Positions 10,934 to 23,078 of a DNA stretch of 64,000 bases are shown here, piece after piece; position 1 is the first letter of the stretch; every line of letters begins with the position of its first letter. A model generated the notes under the pieces. That model had not been told where the DNA came from, did no database searches, and worked only from the letters and a program-made list of their open reading frames with translations. The position numbers were made by a program, and so were the translations under genes. The stretch is from Branchinecta lynchi (Eukaryota > Arthropoda > Branchiopoda > Anostraca > Branchinectidae), in the NCBI GenBank assembly GCA_023053575.1, contig JAKZAP010000004.1:1528861-1592860 (forward strand), in the 5' to 3' direction.

Positions 10934-10968
10934 GTAATACTTACCCCCCCCCCCCCCCCCAACACACA

Positions 10969-11289
10969 GAGCGTGTTCCACCTTTCTAACAAAGTAACTA
11001 TTTTTAACTAATTCCGTTCCAACCTCACGAAAAGTGACTACTCTGACCGTTCCAATCTTCCCGAAATAGTAACTAATAGTAACCATTTGCTTACCATGCT
11101 CGGGAGCGTAGTAAGCGTGGTAACTACGAATCTCTGTAATGTGATTGGCCGGATTACCCCGACGAGCTGAGACGAGTAGAGTGATATTTTACCGAAAATT
11201 AAAAAATGCGTTCCAGCCTTGCCGCCTAGAAGCCAGTATTGGTGACGTCATGCATAGTAGCTCTACGGTAAGTAGGGTGGAACACGCTC
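10969..11289 (+). mobile_element. GAGCG-terminus MITE, copy 1 (PIF/Harbinger-like)
   Basis: The ends are GAGCGTGTTCCACC and GGTGGAACACGCTC. An exact 3-bp duplication, ACA, flanks the element (10966-10968, 11290-11292). The interior is rich in AGTAACTATTAGTTACT-like words in both orientations. The other copies are at 37717, 38724 and 52748. Three-base TSDs, two of them TTA/TAA, point to PIF/Harbinger; there is no transposase here to confirm it. Confidence 0.9.
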
Positions 11290-12331
11290 ACAGTAATGTC
11301 GTCTTCCGCTGTTCCAATCAAGTTATCTCGTTTTTATCATAAGCCTGCTGACATGCGTTTTCGCTTGAACATATTCTATGAATTTATTGCTTCATTCTTA
11401 GGTGTTGACTAAACTTTGGCCGATTATCTACAGGTCTTGACGTCACACGAAGAGTCTATATATTCCATTTACAAACGGAAATGATTGTCCCTAGAACGGT
11501 TTATAAGTGTAAACGAGTCCGGCGCATCGCTGGCCTCTCGGCTCTATATATATAGATACAAATATATGTTCTGCAATATTAGTCTAATCCAATTTTCCTA
11601 TTTGTTTCATGACGTCATGACAACGTCACGGGCCGTAGATAATCGGCTAAAGCTTAGTCAATACCCATTCTTACGATGTGTGTATACAAAGTATAACAAA
11701 CAAAGTGATAGTTAGGTCAATCATGATTGATAAAGAAAATACACCACCCAATGTTCCTTTCATACTTCCACGTTCGGGCGCTTTCTCACATGTTTTTCTC
11801 TCCGGATAATATAGACTGTCCGGGTCGAGTTCAGAGAACGAAGAAGAAGAAAATAACACTAAAGAGTAGCGCCAAGACTTGAAAAAAGTGACGTACATTC
11901 GAATGGCAGCGACACTAGCAGCACTAGCGATAGGTAACGTCCCTACTGGATCAATCGGTCTTTCACCGGTGCTGGCTCAAAAAAGTCCATGTTCGGAACG
12001 CCGCAAAAAAAGATACAAGCTCCCCTGCTTCCTCGATGTGTTCACACCGCTTTAATAGAATTTCTAAGCCCGCAAGTTTGTCTCGCTTTAAATGCAGCAA
12101 GAGTAAGAGAAGTGGAGCAAGAATAGTGGGCGGTGCTACGAGTAAGGCCCGTTATCGCGATGCATGGAAAGCATCGATCTTGGTATTACTCCCTAGTGTT
12201 ATTTTGCTCTGGAATAAAGTAACGGGACCTTTGAATAGGCTCCCGTGTCACTTGTTTATTCATTTTCTATAGCCATTGGTAGAACTGACTTTGGTATGTT
12301 GCGGGAATAGTTGCGTGGTATCTGCAAAAAC
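11290..12331. other. intron 6, start: no gene; possible decayed hAT family 3 relative
   Basis: CAGAGAACG with AAAATAACACTAAAGAGTA at about 11832-11870 and CTAGTGTTATTTTGCTCTG ending near 12212 resemble the two ends of the element at 10245-10534. The flanks do not match, so any target duplication has decayed. The (TA)n and (GATA)n tracts near 11545-11570 are simple sequence. Confidence 0.4.
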
Positions 12332-12770
12332 GCGACTACTGTCATCATCACCAACAATAGAGCCTAGGATTCTGTCAAATTGGCGGGAAAGGAGTTTAGC
12401 ACTTAGTGCTGTGACTGGATATCAGTTTTTTGGGGATGTCTCCAAAAAGTGCAATCTCGGCAATTCTCGTTTTTGCAAAGCAAACGTAGTATCAGACACC
12501 ACGATAACTCCACAAACGACTAATTGCTGATGCAGTTACCGTGGTTAAAGGCGACTACTGTCATCATCATCAACAATAGAGCCTAGGATTCTGTCAAATT
12601 GGTGGGAAAGAAGTTTAGCACATAGTGTTGTGACTGGATATCAGTTTTTCTTTTGGGATGACTCCGAAAGGCGCAATTTCGGCAATTGTCGTTTTTGCAA
12701 AGCAACCGTACTATCAGATACCACGGTAACTGCAAAAACGACTAATTACTGATTCATTGACCGTGTTAAC
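12332..12770. repeat. two tandem units with a 219-bp period
   Basis: GCGACTACTGTCATCATCA at 12332 recurs at 12551. Each unit holds ATAGAGCCTAGGATTCTGTC, GTGACTGGATATCAG and ATCAGAYACCACGRTAACT. Related single copies are at 7975-8100 and about 1890-1930. No product is encoded. Confidence 0.85.
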
Positions 12771-13362
12771 ATGCAAAAACCCAACTAATGACTGTTAGTA
12801 AGTTGGGGCTTATCGGCTTGTTAATGGTGCCAGATTACCGAGAAATATTGATTTTTACCTCAGAATATGTACATTGGAAGACAAAAAAAAATCGTTCCAC
12901 TGCTCAGGAACTTCCTGTGTGGGAGGTGTTTGACGGGATTCTACTCAATCCAGAGCTGGTCATCAATTCTGAGGGACCTAATCCAATTCTCGTTTCGATG
13001 CCAAGGTCCTCGAACATAGTTTCCGGGGGGGGGGGGGGGAGGTGTAGAGCAATTATTTCGCTTCTGCTCATTTGCACTCTTTTGACAGATTTGGCAGGCA
13101 TATTTCTGGATTTTTTGTGTGTATTAAATGAAGGATGTTCTGTCGGTGATATAATAAATATCCATTTCGTAACTGAGTCTTTCACAGTTGTAAAAAAAAA
13201 AAAAACTTCCTTTATTAAAGGTTAGCTGAAGGGCAATGCTTTGTAAAATGATAGTCTAATCACTAATTTCTCTGATTTCTTCTGATGCGTTTTTAGCACC
13301 TTGCAGTTTGCAGTGTTTTGCTTGTTCAGAAGGCTTCGACGCCGGAGTACGCGGTACTGGGA

Positions 13363-14250
13363 TTTTGGGATCCCAAAACGTAGGTGGAGGGTTACCTATG
13401 ACATCGTAAAATTTGTCCGTCTGTCCGTCTGTCCGTCTGTTAGCACGATAACTCTCGTGGGGGTTGAAATATTTTGATCAAACTTGGCATGAGGACTCTT
13501 TGGGTCGAAGTACAGGCCAAGTTCGCAGATGAGTTCTGGAGCCCTATATTTAGGGGTAGGGGAGGGATTTGAAATTAAGGAGGAAAATGAAGCTAAGCTA
13601 AAAGCTAATGAAATAATCAATTTAGGGGTAAGGAGACATGCTGAATCCGAATATGAAAATTATTTTCTCGTCGGACAAGTAGTTCACCCGGAACCCTTTC
13701 AAAAAGCAAAATTTGTGAAAAGTAAAAGCTTAATCTGAAGTTGGTTAGAGGTTCGATTGAGGGGTAGACTAAGTAGACTTGTTGAGTCCGAATATGAAAA
13801 TAATTTTCTCGCAGGAAAGTAGTTCGGCCGGAATCCGGCTGCAACCGATTATTTTTTATAAAGAAAATGTTTTGTCTGAAGTTGATTAGAGGTTCGATGT
13901 AGCGGTAAGGAGACATGCTGAATTCGTTTGTGAGCTTTAGTTTTTTGCCAGACAAGTAGTTTGTCTGGAATGCGTCCGAAACCGGAAATTTGGCAGAAGT
14001 AAGGAAGGAAGTTTTGATCAATTTCGTCAAAGTACGACGTAGGCTATAGGGTAAACACACAGGCTTAATCCATATCTGAACTTCGTCTTCTCAGATGGTT
14101 ACTATTGGCTTTAATCTTTTCTAAATTTTAATAGTAAATTTGTTCAAAAAGTCTGTCGAAGACGGAATACCGACGAGACCCAGTTGTCTAGATCAAGTAT
14201 TAAATTTTTGGGATCCAGTCGAAACCTTTGGTCTTGTCTGATTGGGTCTC
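13363..14250 (+). mobile_element. family B modular tandem-repeat element, copy 1
   Basis: It opens with the perfect palindrome TTTTGGGATCCCAAAA (13363-13378). Then come GTAGGTGGAGGGTTACC, a (GTCC/GTCT)n tract and AGCACGATAACTCTCG. Next are units of roughly 120-130 bp (GGTAAGGAGACATGCTGAA, AGTAGTTCRSCCGGAA) starting near 13550, 13740 and 13890. It closes with GAAGACGGAATACCGACGAG and GACCCAGTTG. The copy at 27262-28354 has all modules in the same order, inverted. There is no transposase or other ORF of note. Confidence 0.75.
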
Positions 14251-15019
14251 GTCTCCCTGACAAAGTGGATCTACAAAATGACAATATCCATGGCCTGGGA
14301 AGGCCCCTTTTTTTTAAACCCTTGACTGTCCTTACTCCTGTTCTGTTCCCTTGCACAGTCTGCACAGTCAGTCCTCTAACCCAATTAGTTTGCCGAAAAT
14401 AATAATCTAAGTAAGTAAGAATGTAATTTATTTGTAACCCGCCATTTTGAAAAAGCGGAGTAAATGAAAGAAAATAAATAAAACACTTATTTAATTTTCA
14501 ATCTTTGGCCAGGAAGCAGTGGATAATGTCGTATGCTGGCTGGGCCCTGTTGTCTGATAGCCTATGCCAAATGATCAGTATACAGCCTTGCCTTCTTATT
14601 TTGAAGTTATTTTTCGTTTGTTTATTTTTTCGTGTGCGCTCATCAGCTGAATGTGTTAAAAATATATTTGGTTTGTAAATAAGAATAACCTTGAACATCT
14701 GCTGTGGATAGAAATAGCTTATGAAACTCGAAAGCTCCGGAATTTGAATGGGTTGTATGATTGGGAAAGTTGAGGCGTCGGGTCCTTTAATGATGAAATG
14801 AGTATTTTGTTTTATAGCGGGCAGTTGATCCGCCGCCTGTCGAAAACTACGTCGAGCCCCCCCCCCCCCCTCTTTCCACACAAGCCCCGTTTTCGTGGCC
14901 TCGATGGCTTAACTTGATATATTAAATCTTCATCCTGAGCAGGGTCGTGTATTATTCATGCTGGTGTAACCCTGAAGCAGGTCCGATTACTAAAGTGGAA
15001 ATGAACTATTCATGCTCTC
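14251..15019. other. intron 6: no gene; retroelement tail
   Basis: (TAAG)n followed by AATTTATTTGTAACCCGCC at 14403-14445 matches the 3' ends at 20440 and 46065, so it is a LINE/SINE tail. A run of 13 C lies at about 14857-14871. The rest shows nothing recognisable. Confidence 0.45.
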
Positions 15020-15207
15020 ATTTCTCCTGTGTCTAATACTGCGAAAGTAAGTTTACCTCTTAAAAATGTATCAAGGATAGTGATGGTCACATTACACAGG
15101 TTCAATAAAGTTGTGACTCTCCTGTGTCTATGACTGCGAAAGTAACTTTACCCCTTAAAGATTTATCTGTGATGGTCGCATTACACAGTTTCAATAAAGT
15201 TGTGCTG
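15020..15207. repeat. two tandem units of about 94 bp
   Basis: CTCCTGTGTCTA, then ACTGCGAAAGTAA and finally TTCAATAAAGTTGTG occur in the same order at about 15025-15113 and 15119-15204. The units are about 85-90% alike. Confidence 0.8.
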
Positions 15208-15746
15208 TCGGCCCAGAGTTTCTCTTTGTAGAGTTGACCGTCTTTGTTAGACCCGATTAGTCCCTTGCTCAACGGATTTTTTCCTTCTCTTTGTCTTATA
15301 CTGTGCTATTTCCCTCTTCTAAAGTGCGTAAATAAAATTTCATCGTCATCATCATATTGGGGTTGCATGTGAAGCAAACGTACGTTTGTATGGGGTGGTG
15401 GTTCGAACTCCGGTTCTATGCACCAGTCGCCGCAGTTCATTTTTCTCTAAAGAAGAAATGAAATCCTTGGTGTCCGCAGGCGTTTGATATTTCATCATAT
15501 TTTTCTTCTTGTCCTGTCCTTACCTCGGTCCTTACAAAGAGACGAAAAAGACAAAAAATAAGTAAAAAATAAGTATATTATTTCTCAAACAAGATTTTTG
15601 CGCCTCTTAGATAATTACAAACATGGTCGTATCCAGGGAGGTATGGGGTTCGACCCCCCCCCCCCCCGAAACATACAAAATAAGTTGTTTATAGGCTTTG
15701 ACCTCTGAACTGTATCCTTTTTTTTTTACTTTTTGGTATGGGTTAG

Positions 15747-16148
15747 GTGCGACCCGCGGGTAGACGGGTCGGACCCTTCGAAATAAATTCTTGGATATTA
15801 CAAACCGCGTTCATTACTAGTCTGGAGACCAAGACATCAAACAAATCGAGGAGTAAAGAGACCTGGCCATCATCCTTTTACCCGGAACCGAGCTTCTTGT
15901 TCAACTACGAAAGTTTAATTCGAGAATCTCAAACACTAGCTGGCATCATCGGAAGGTCGTTCGACCTGAGGGATCCCACGATCCTAGCAATACGTCTGCG
16001 CCCAATCATTGAACTGGGATCTGTGCTATTTTGGCTAGTAAAAGTCCGCCCCCAACAATGGATGCATCCGAAAGCCATACCCAATGTTAACTCACTTGCT
16101 GATCTATCACCGAATTGTTTTTCTGTTTCTATAACTCAGTTTTGGTGA
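15747..16148 (+). other. open reading frame of 133 codons, coding status unclear
   Basis: A continuous frame opens with a non-ATG start in GC-rich sequence and ends at TGA (16146-16148). It includes ESQTLAGIIGRSFDLRDPT and ILAIRLRPIIELGSVLFWL. There is no acceptor or donor at fitting positions, no relative elsewhere in the window and no known motif. It could be a decayed transposon gene or chance. Upstream, 15624-15680 holds GTCGTATCCAGGGAGG with a C tract, matching the end of the element near 44803. Confidence 0.15.
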
Positions 16149-17585
16149 AGTTCACATAAAAATTATATAAATTTTCCAGAGATTTTTTTTACATTTTTTT
16201 AAGAATCGCGTGTTTTATTTTTGCCTGGCGTGGTAACCCTGGAAATACCAAAATCGACCATTCTCTCAATCCGCATTAAAATCCGCGGATTCAGTAGCCC
16301 ATCCAGGAAAAATCGGTAGTTTCCAGCTGGATCTAAAAAATTGCCGCAGTAGGTACATACTATGATCCAGGGGCCATGGCAATACAGAGAAAAAAAATAC
16401 AAAAAAATAGAACGATCACTTAAAACTATAACCACATTTCTCTATAAATGCCGCACTTAGAGGTTAAAAACAATCTGAATTCTCCTTAGCGAATTGATAA
16501 AAGTGAAGACAAGCAAAGTGTGTGATCGAAATTGCATGTCTGCAGGATAAGCATTTCGATAGCTCAGTTTCTTTTGGCACTTCATCAAGAATGCTGGAAG
16601 ATGGTCCTTGTAGAATAAAAATAATAATATAATGCAGAAAAAAGGCCTCTAAGCACCTCTGAGAAATCGGGAGTAATCATACTGAGTTGAGTTAAAAATA
16701 TTATCTATCTATTCACATCATCACTTCTATCTATTCACTTCACCACACTTCAGATTACTAATTTATTCAGTATTAACTCTTCGCATCTGCGGTAAGGCTG
16801 TTCGAAGGACAAACAGCAGGCTTATAAATAGTCAAAATGTCCTTCCATCTCAAATACGGTAGCGATGTCTCCTCGAACATAAAACAACGAATTCGGTGGT
16901 AAACTTAAAAACAAATCAAAATTTCGACCACCTATTTAAAGTTTAACTGAAAAGCCAGCTTGTTCTTGTATAGATATATAGATAGATAGATACTTTAATT
17001 TTAGCCGTTAGGCCATACACAAAATCATACATTTTTAAACACTTCGAGAGAGCGATTATATAAACTCGCATGTGAAACGCTTTAAACTCCCACCACTAAT
17101 AACTGTTCACATCTCTTTAACGCTTCTTTGACAAAACCTGTAACTGCCATTATCGCTGACCGTTAAGATGACTTTAGGATACCAGGAAAGAGCAACCCAT
17201 CTTCACCAAACAATCTTACTCTCAAATCGGAGAGCCCCTTGCATCTTGACAGAAAGTGGATATGAACACACTGAATTGTTATTACCATGTCAAGATTTTT
17301 TTTTTTTTTTTCATCTTAAGCTCTAGTACTGACATGCAGTATATCTGCTGGTTCGACAAACAAAATCCGTCCAGAAGCGGAAAATTCGAATTTCAACCAA
17401 AGTGTGCGTTTCAGTGAACAAAGCCCCGTTATTGCGTTCCCGCCAATATTTTGGCAATTGGTTACCGGTAGTTGCAAAATATTTCAAACATAGGGGTGCA
17501 TGCACATAGACGTACCATAAATCTGAAAGAAAAGTTCGTTCGACGCAATCCGTTTATATGAATAGCGGAGAACCGAAATAACGCA
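16149..17585. other. intron 6: decayed TTAA element pieces, no gene
   Basis: AGTTTAACTGAAAAGCCAGC after TTTAA at about 16937-16960 is the end of the TTAA MITE family. ATGAATAGCGGAGAACCG and AAATAACGCAT at 17555-17585 are an internal part of the same family in the same orientation. The material between is diverged or inserted. (TAGA)n followed by TACTTTAATTTTAG at about 16972-17000 is a retroelement tail inside it. Confidence 0.45.
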
Positions 17586-18647
17586 TGTTTAACCGAAAGG
17601 GCTGAGATAGTACAACCTAGTTAGTCATCACTTATTCACTTAAAAGAGGCTTGAAGACCCGATGAAAATGCGTTACTTCATTGTTCCGCTATTCATGAAT
17701 GATCAATTTGTATACAGTAGAATTTTCTGTCGGGTTTGTGGTACCTCTATTTATTTATTTATTCATTTATTTCCCTCAAAATTGAGGAGTACAACTTATA
17801 AATTGTAAAACAAAATCATTCCTAAATCAACTAAACTCCTTTCAATAAAATACTGTGAAATAATATACAAAATACACTTCAACAACTAACTTATAATTAC
17901 TTACGTATCGCACTAATCACTTCTTAAAAAATGGGTACAGGTTGTGGGTTAGGAGGGCTTCCGCTGCTTTTTTGTAAAAATTTGTCATCTTTTTCTTCAA
18001 GATTAAAACCGGGTCCTTTATTTTAAAATCTGAAACTAACTGCGAATTACTAAAAGAAATTGGGAACCCAAGTAGAAATTTACAAAATTTAAAATATGAT
18101 ATTTTTATCGCAGAAATGTCGCTAATTCGAAAATCTTCTGTAATTGTTGTAGCAAAAAGTACGTGAGGTAAAGCCACGGCAGTAAATAAGGACCCAAGAA
18201 TATCCTTTCTGTATCGCCCACGAAAACGAATTAGGAGGCCAAATGCCTTACGAATTCTGTCTTGGATATGATTAACAATTATAGTTTGAGAAACCTTGGC
18301 AGACGATGCATATGGGATCCCTAAATATGTCACTATATCACATGCTGAGTTTGTGTTTGTGTGTTTGTACCTGTGTTGTATGCTTGATCAAAACAATTTA
18401 GGAAAAATAAATGTTCACGCAGTGAGCTCACCCTCCGCAAGCTGATCACTGGCCACTGAAAAGCCCCGCTTGTATTTAGAATCAGATTTTCCGCTTCATA
18501 GTAGAATTTTACGTTGTGAGGAAGGCCGTAGATATTCTGAATATCACACTAGAGCAAATATGAACACAAAAATCCCTTACCACAATCCAAATAATGCGGT
18601 GTATCCAGTTAAATGATACAAAAATAAATTGGCCTTTCAGTTAAACT
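17586..18647 (+). mobile_element. TTAA-flanked MITE, copy 2, split by a LINE insertion
   Basis: The left part (17586-17750: GTTTAACCGAAAGGGCTGAG to GGTACCTCTA) and right part (about 18346-18647: to TTTCAGTTAAACT) align with the intact copy at 57046-57487. TTAA follows at 18648-18651; the left TTAA is lost. About 600 bp in the middle is foreign (next entry). Confidence 0.75.
17750..18345 (-). mobile_element. 5'-truncated LINE fragment (RT C-terminal part)
   Basis: The minus-strand frame at 17917-18333 reads YLGIPYASSAKVSQ, then RYRKDILGSLFTAVALP and then FKIKDPVLILKKK. This is the part just after the catalytic palm in non-LTR reverse transcriptases (YLG(I/L)P, then the thumb region). The 3' end carries an (AAAT)n-type tail, seen on the + strand as TTTATTTATTTATTCATTTA from 17751. 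Only the last part of the protein remains. It inserted into the TTAA MITE. Confidence 0.75.
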
Positions 18648-18651
18648 TTAA

Positions 18652-20430
18652 AGCTTAATGACTTTATCATGCATTGTATGACTGTTGCCTTTTTCCACAT
18701 TTCTGTTCATCTTAGACAATTTTAAGTTCTGTTCCCGTCGACACTGCTAAACAAACAAATCCGTCCCTTCAAAAAAGAAGGAATGGATTTCCTGTAGTAT
18801 TTTGGCGGTAACCATCCTCAAGTGCTTGCCAGCCATTTGATTATTTAATTTTCGGCGCGGAACTGGACCCTTGGCTCCTCTCAGCTAGACAAATAAACTG
18901 TTGCGTCAGTAATTCCGGTCCAGTATGCTTCCTCTACGAGTTTTGAGCGCTTGATGGTGCCATATCGGTTTATTATTTTGGACACTCTTTACTTTGGTTC
19001 AGAAGAAAAGTGGGAACGAAAGCCTTCTCTATTTATAAAATAGATACTTTTCCATAGTAACGAAACGAAATGACAATAATCATGTTTGCCCGGTACGACA
19101 AAATGTTACATTGTAGGAAGTAAAATGAACGGCAAAAATGTTATTGGGGCGGGAAATTGAACCAGCGACCTTTAAACCATCATGATCAGACACGTTAACC
19201 CGCTACGCTACCTAGGGACATGTACCAGTACTGGTTTAACTACAGAGAAAAGCAGACTGATTCTGTTGGGAGAACATTGGGGGGGGGGGGGTTGACCCGG
19301 ATGACTTCCGTAGTGATGATGATCAGTTTATTTCCCGTTTCGCCTCAAATGGAGTACGAAAAGAAGAAAAGACAATAGATTTACATTAGCTAAATACTTA
19401 AAACACAAAAACTAAATTATAACATATAAACTATGACCAAACCGTCTCGCCGGTCTTTTATCTGCTGACTTTGATCTGTAAAACCGAATTTTGTCGCAAC
19501 TGGGATTTTGCCGTGATGACCACTCAGCAAGGACAGCCGAACTCAGACGTCTAGACTTAATGTTACACTAGGCACCATCAACCTCTCTCAACCTCAACAG
19601 CAAACTTCCAAAAATCACTGTTTCTCTTTGGGATTCGAACAAAAATTATGAGTCGGTCCCTAGAATTCCTTGGCTTTCATCTTAATTGTTTCTGGGGGGG
19701 GGGGGGGGGGGGTCGTCTGGCGTAGATTGCTTGAGAGCGCGGGCGACAGTCTTGTATTCGCCGAGACGGTCCTTACTCCATGCGGATGCGAGGCAGAATT
19801 TGTTTTGTGTTGTGGGTCGATTGTGGCTCGAAAAGAGCGTTTCCGTGGTCTTTTGTGCGGCCCACAAGTGTGTTTCCGCGACCAACAAGATTTTTGTGGC
19901 TCGCTTTGTGGCCGAGGTGATTGCTGATTTTGTGGCTCGTTTCTAGCGAGAAATTCAAATTTAGCATCAAATTAATATCAAAACAATAAAATTAACTACT
20001 TTCTGAAGCATGTAGACATAAAGCATCCTTTTTGCACGGAATGGTAAGGACGAAAGTCTGAAATTCTGTTTGTTCAGATTTTGTCTGAATTTTATTTTTA
20101 TTTTGAGAGGTTTGAAATTACCACCCAAAAAATAGCCGAAACGGCGTTTCCGTGAGTTTCAACTTGTAGCTCGAGTCTGTGGCACACAGTCGTGTTTCCG
20201 CGACAAACACCTAGAAGTGTGGCCCACAATTGTGTCGCGGAAAAACGCCTGTTAATGTAGAATTCGACAGGGAATCGCTATGTTTAACGTTGCAATGTAT
20301 AGTTCCCAAATATGAACCTGCACCCACCCAACAACACACATGCTTTACCACTGTTGTCGTAAATTCTAGTGTTGTCCCTAAATTTTAGTGTTGATATGTG
20401 ATAGTTATTCGTTTGTTTTTTCTTTACAAT
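18652..20430. other. intron 6: tRNA-like segment and retroelement tails, no gene
   Basis: On the minus strand, 19135-19215 has an A-box-like TAGCGTAGCGGGTTAACG and a B-box-like GGTTCAATTTC, a decayed tRNA-type SINE head. ATGATGATCAGTTTATTTCC at 19315-19335 is a retroelement tail. A run of 19 G starts at 19694. Segments 19780-19940 and 20150-20240 share TGTGGCTCG and GTGTTTCCGCGAC words in both orientations, a possible element whose ends I could not fix. Confidence 0.4.
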
Positions 20431-21300
20431 GCCTTAGGCTAGAATTTATTTATTTGTCACCCGTCATTTCAAACAGAAAAGGGACGGAGTTCAAAAACGA
20501 AAAGAAAAACAAAACAAAAGCAAAACGTAACACTTTCATGGGTAACACATACAAAAATCGACAATTACTAACTGAGACTCTCTGACTGACTAAAAACCGA
20601 ACACGATTACATACATATACACTTAAACTTTGAGAATTTTGCTCCAAGGGTGGGACTGGATTTTTGAGTTGTACTTGCTAATCAGGTTAGAAATAGCAAG
20701 CTCAGGGTCTTTTATGTTATATATTTTCATCATTTCGGTATTTCTTGTCCAAGGGGGGAGCCGAAGTAAGTATTTGGAGAATCTGAAGAAAGTGGAACGG
20801 AGTTTATTGTTTTCAATAGCTGAGAATATTTGCCAGAAAGGAGCTAGGTAAAGAAATTGGGGTATTGCAACGGAGTTATAAAGGGAAGCTAGGATTTTTC
20901 GGTTGAAACGGGTTACATTCTTTACATATTTTTCTTTCAAAATGTTCAGATAGAAGCCGGCGGGTGTGTTTTAATGACGAGCGAATGGGGAGACCAAGGT
21001 AAACAATGCTCTCAACGGGTTTTATATTGAAATCACCAAGAGCAATGGAGGGCACGGGGCCTTCAGCTTCCAGTTAAATACTACAACGTCTGACTTAGCC
21101 GAATTAAATTCAAGACCTTGATGAACGTACTCGTTTTGCATAATTTTAAAATTTTCTTCTACCCGTTGATTGACCTGCTTAAATTAAAAATATCGTCGGC
21201 ATAACATATGAGAGAAATGTCAAATGTATTAATAATTTTTACAAACCCATCAGAATTAGTGAAGCGTCGTTTTTTATGCCCCTGGCATGTCTGATGTTTT
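20431..21300 (-). mobile_element. LINE fragment with YADD reverse-transcriptase motif
   Basis: On the minus strand, around 21240-21180, the frame reads NTFDISLICYADDIFNL, the catalytic YADD box of a non-LTR reverse transcriptase. In a shifted frame follow FNSAKSDVVVFNWK and ESIVYLGLPI, then (20940-20623) NRKILASLYNSVAIPQFLYL and MMKIYNIKDPELAI. These parallel the fragment at 17917-18333 position by position, so both belong to one clade. At least two frameshifts make it a pseudogene. The 3' tail at 20435-20450 is TTTATTTATTTG in + orientation. Confidence 0.8.
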
Positions 21301-22243
21301 TGAGAAACACCAGGTTTATTTATTTGCCATTAAAATTGTACCTTACCTTACCTTAACATTTCTCCTTCCGGTTCGAAACGAAAGTTGTAAATCTGTTTCT
21401 ACAACTCATCAGCGTTTCAAGTTAATTCTCAAAGCAAAACAGACTGATTTTGATATTTCCGAAAGAGAACTTTGAGGGGGGAAGTCGTCTGATCTGGATA
21501 ACATCCCCAGTGAGCGGGGGAAACTTTTATTTTTGCTGAGTTGAAAAGTAGCAATCGTGAGGGTAATCATACTCCTACATTTTTGTAGATTTTGTTTTTA
21601 GTGATTTGAAAAGAAGCAATCCTGAGGGTATTCATTACGGACGCGTTGAAACTAATTTGAGCGGAAATTTGAATTGGGAACCGCTGCGCTTAAAGGACAC
21701 GTCGTACTTATAATAGTAGATTCAGATTAAATTATTTATTAATACTAAACATAATAATATAATTCCTGGAACAAACTGCATGTCCGCCTAAAATAAAGCC
21801 ATGCCTATGGGAGTGGACATACAAGCAAGGAGCTTATTCAATAAAACTTCTTATTAAACAAACATAAAAAGAAACATTATTGTTTACATACATTTACAAA
21901 TACCAACTCTCAACTACTATCACTTGAAAATGACTCTTTCAGCTGATTTTTAAAAGACCGAAGCGTTTTTGCATTCCTAATACACAGATAATTCACTCTA
22001 CTTCAGTAGTTTCTCCGTCCATATGTCCTCTGTTAGCAATACACTGATTGTCACGCTTGTAACGAGTTCATCTCTACGCAACACATCAGGCGCCCAGTTA
22101 TTGTTTCCGACGACATGTTTCCATCGGAGAACGGTAATTCACATTTTGCCAAGTTTCATCTAAGGCAAGAGGCATGGAAAGAAGCTAAAAAGAGCCGAAG
22201 CTATGTAATTTTGTTGAAGCACAGCTTAGGGCTTAGCTGTAAA
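21301..22243. other. intron 6: dispersed repeat, no gene
   Basis: Segment 21690-22210 shares ordered blocks (AAAGGACACGTCGT, CAATCATTGTTTC-like, GGCAAGAGGCATGGAAAG) with 51380-51640, at lower identity. (CCTTA)n at 21340 is a retroelement tail. A G tract with TCGTCTGATCTGGAT at 21475-21500 is echoed at 24030-24065. Confidence 0.4.
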
Positions 22244-22585
22244 CAGAGGCGTCACGACTGGGGGGGGGGGGGGGGGGAGGGGGGACGCCCCCCCCCCCAA
22301 AGCCGTCGGCCAGTCGGTAAAAAATACCGAATCGGCGCGAAGCGCCGCGATTTTTCGTCAAAATAGTTGATTTTTTTTAATGAAAACAGTCGGTTTTTCG
22401 TCAAAATAGTCGGTTTTTCTGAAAATCAGTGGATTTTTTGGAAAAGCAGTCGATTTTTTTCAAAAATGTCATTTTTGTTGTTGAAAACAGTCGTTTTTTC
22501 TGCAGAAGAAGTCGGTAAAAATTACCAGCCAGTCGGTAAATGCCTCGTCCCCACCCCCCAAACATTTTGGCTAGTAACGCCTCTG
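22244..22585 (+). mobile_element. hAT-type MITE family 1, copy 1
   Basis: It begins CAGAGGCGTC and ends ACGCCTCTG. The exact 8-bp target duplication is GCTGTAAA (22236-22243, 22586-22593). A G/C tract follows the left end. Inside is a degenerate minisatellite of about 20 bp, AGTCGGTTTTTCGTCAAAAT, repeated some ten times. Copies at 39891 (inverted) and 42546 share ends and minisatellite. Confidence 0.95.
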
Positions 22586-22593
22586 GCTGTAAA

Positions 22594-23078
22594 GTGTTCT
22601 CAGAACATCTGAGCAGAAACACTATGAAGTGCGAGGTGTCCTTTAACGCAGAATTTTGTGATCTTGTCTTCACATTAGCTGCGTTTTCTGTTGAAGTTTG
22701 ACATTACCTTTAAATTCAAAAGTCTCTTCTTAAAATATTGTTTTGGGTCGTCGGTCACTGTTACCTTGTTGACGAAGCTGGTCAGCGTCAACTTCGAGCA
22801 AAAACGAAGTCTAGCGTTTTAGCCCACTTTGTTTTAGCACTAATCTTTTTCGTCTGCTATGATTTTTCGTTTTTCTTCTTTTCCTTCCAACTCTGAACGT
22901 CGGACTTGGTGAGCCAGCAAGTTCGAAGTTTGCCTCCAACGTTGATGAAACTGTGACCTGGCAAGGGTCGCTGGAGTCGAGTAAACGCTTAACTTCGACG
23001 GCGTTAAAAACGGAAAATTAAGCAACCGGCCAAGCCAACGGCCAACGAAACTTCGCTCAAAAATGCGACTAGCACAAG
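22594..23078. other. intron 6: no feature recognised
   Basis: GC content is moderate and the ORFs are short. No repeat match was found in the window apart from simple words. Confidence 0.4.

Noticed and set aside
12788..13225. 145-codon + strand ORF
   Set aside because: It passes through a G homopolymer (13025-13039), has no motif and is not flanked by splice sites; overlapping frames on the other strand are equally long.
19670..19970. Four overlapping ORFs on both strands after the 19-G tract
   Set aside because: They mirror one GC-rich repeat segment (TGTGGCTCG words) and none has a start, splice site or motif that stands out.
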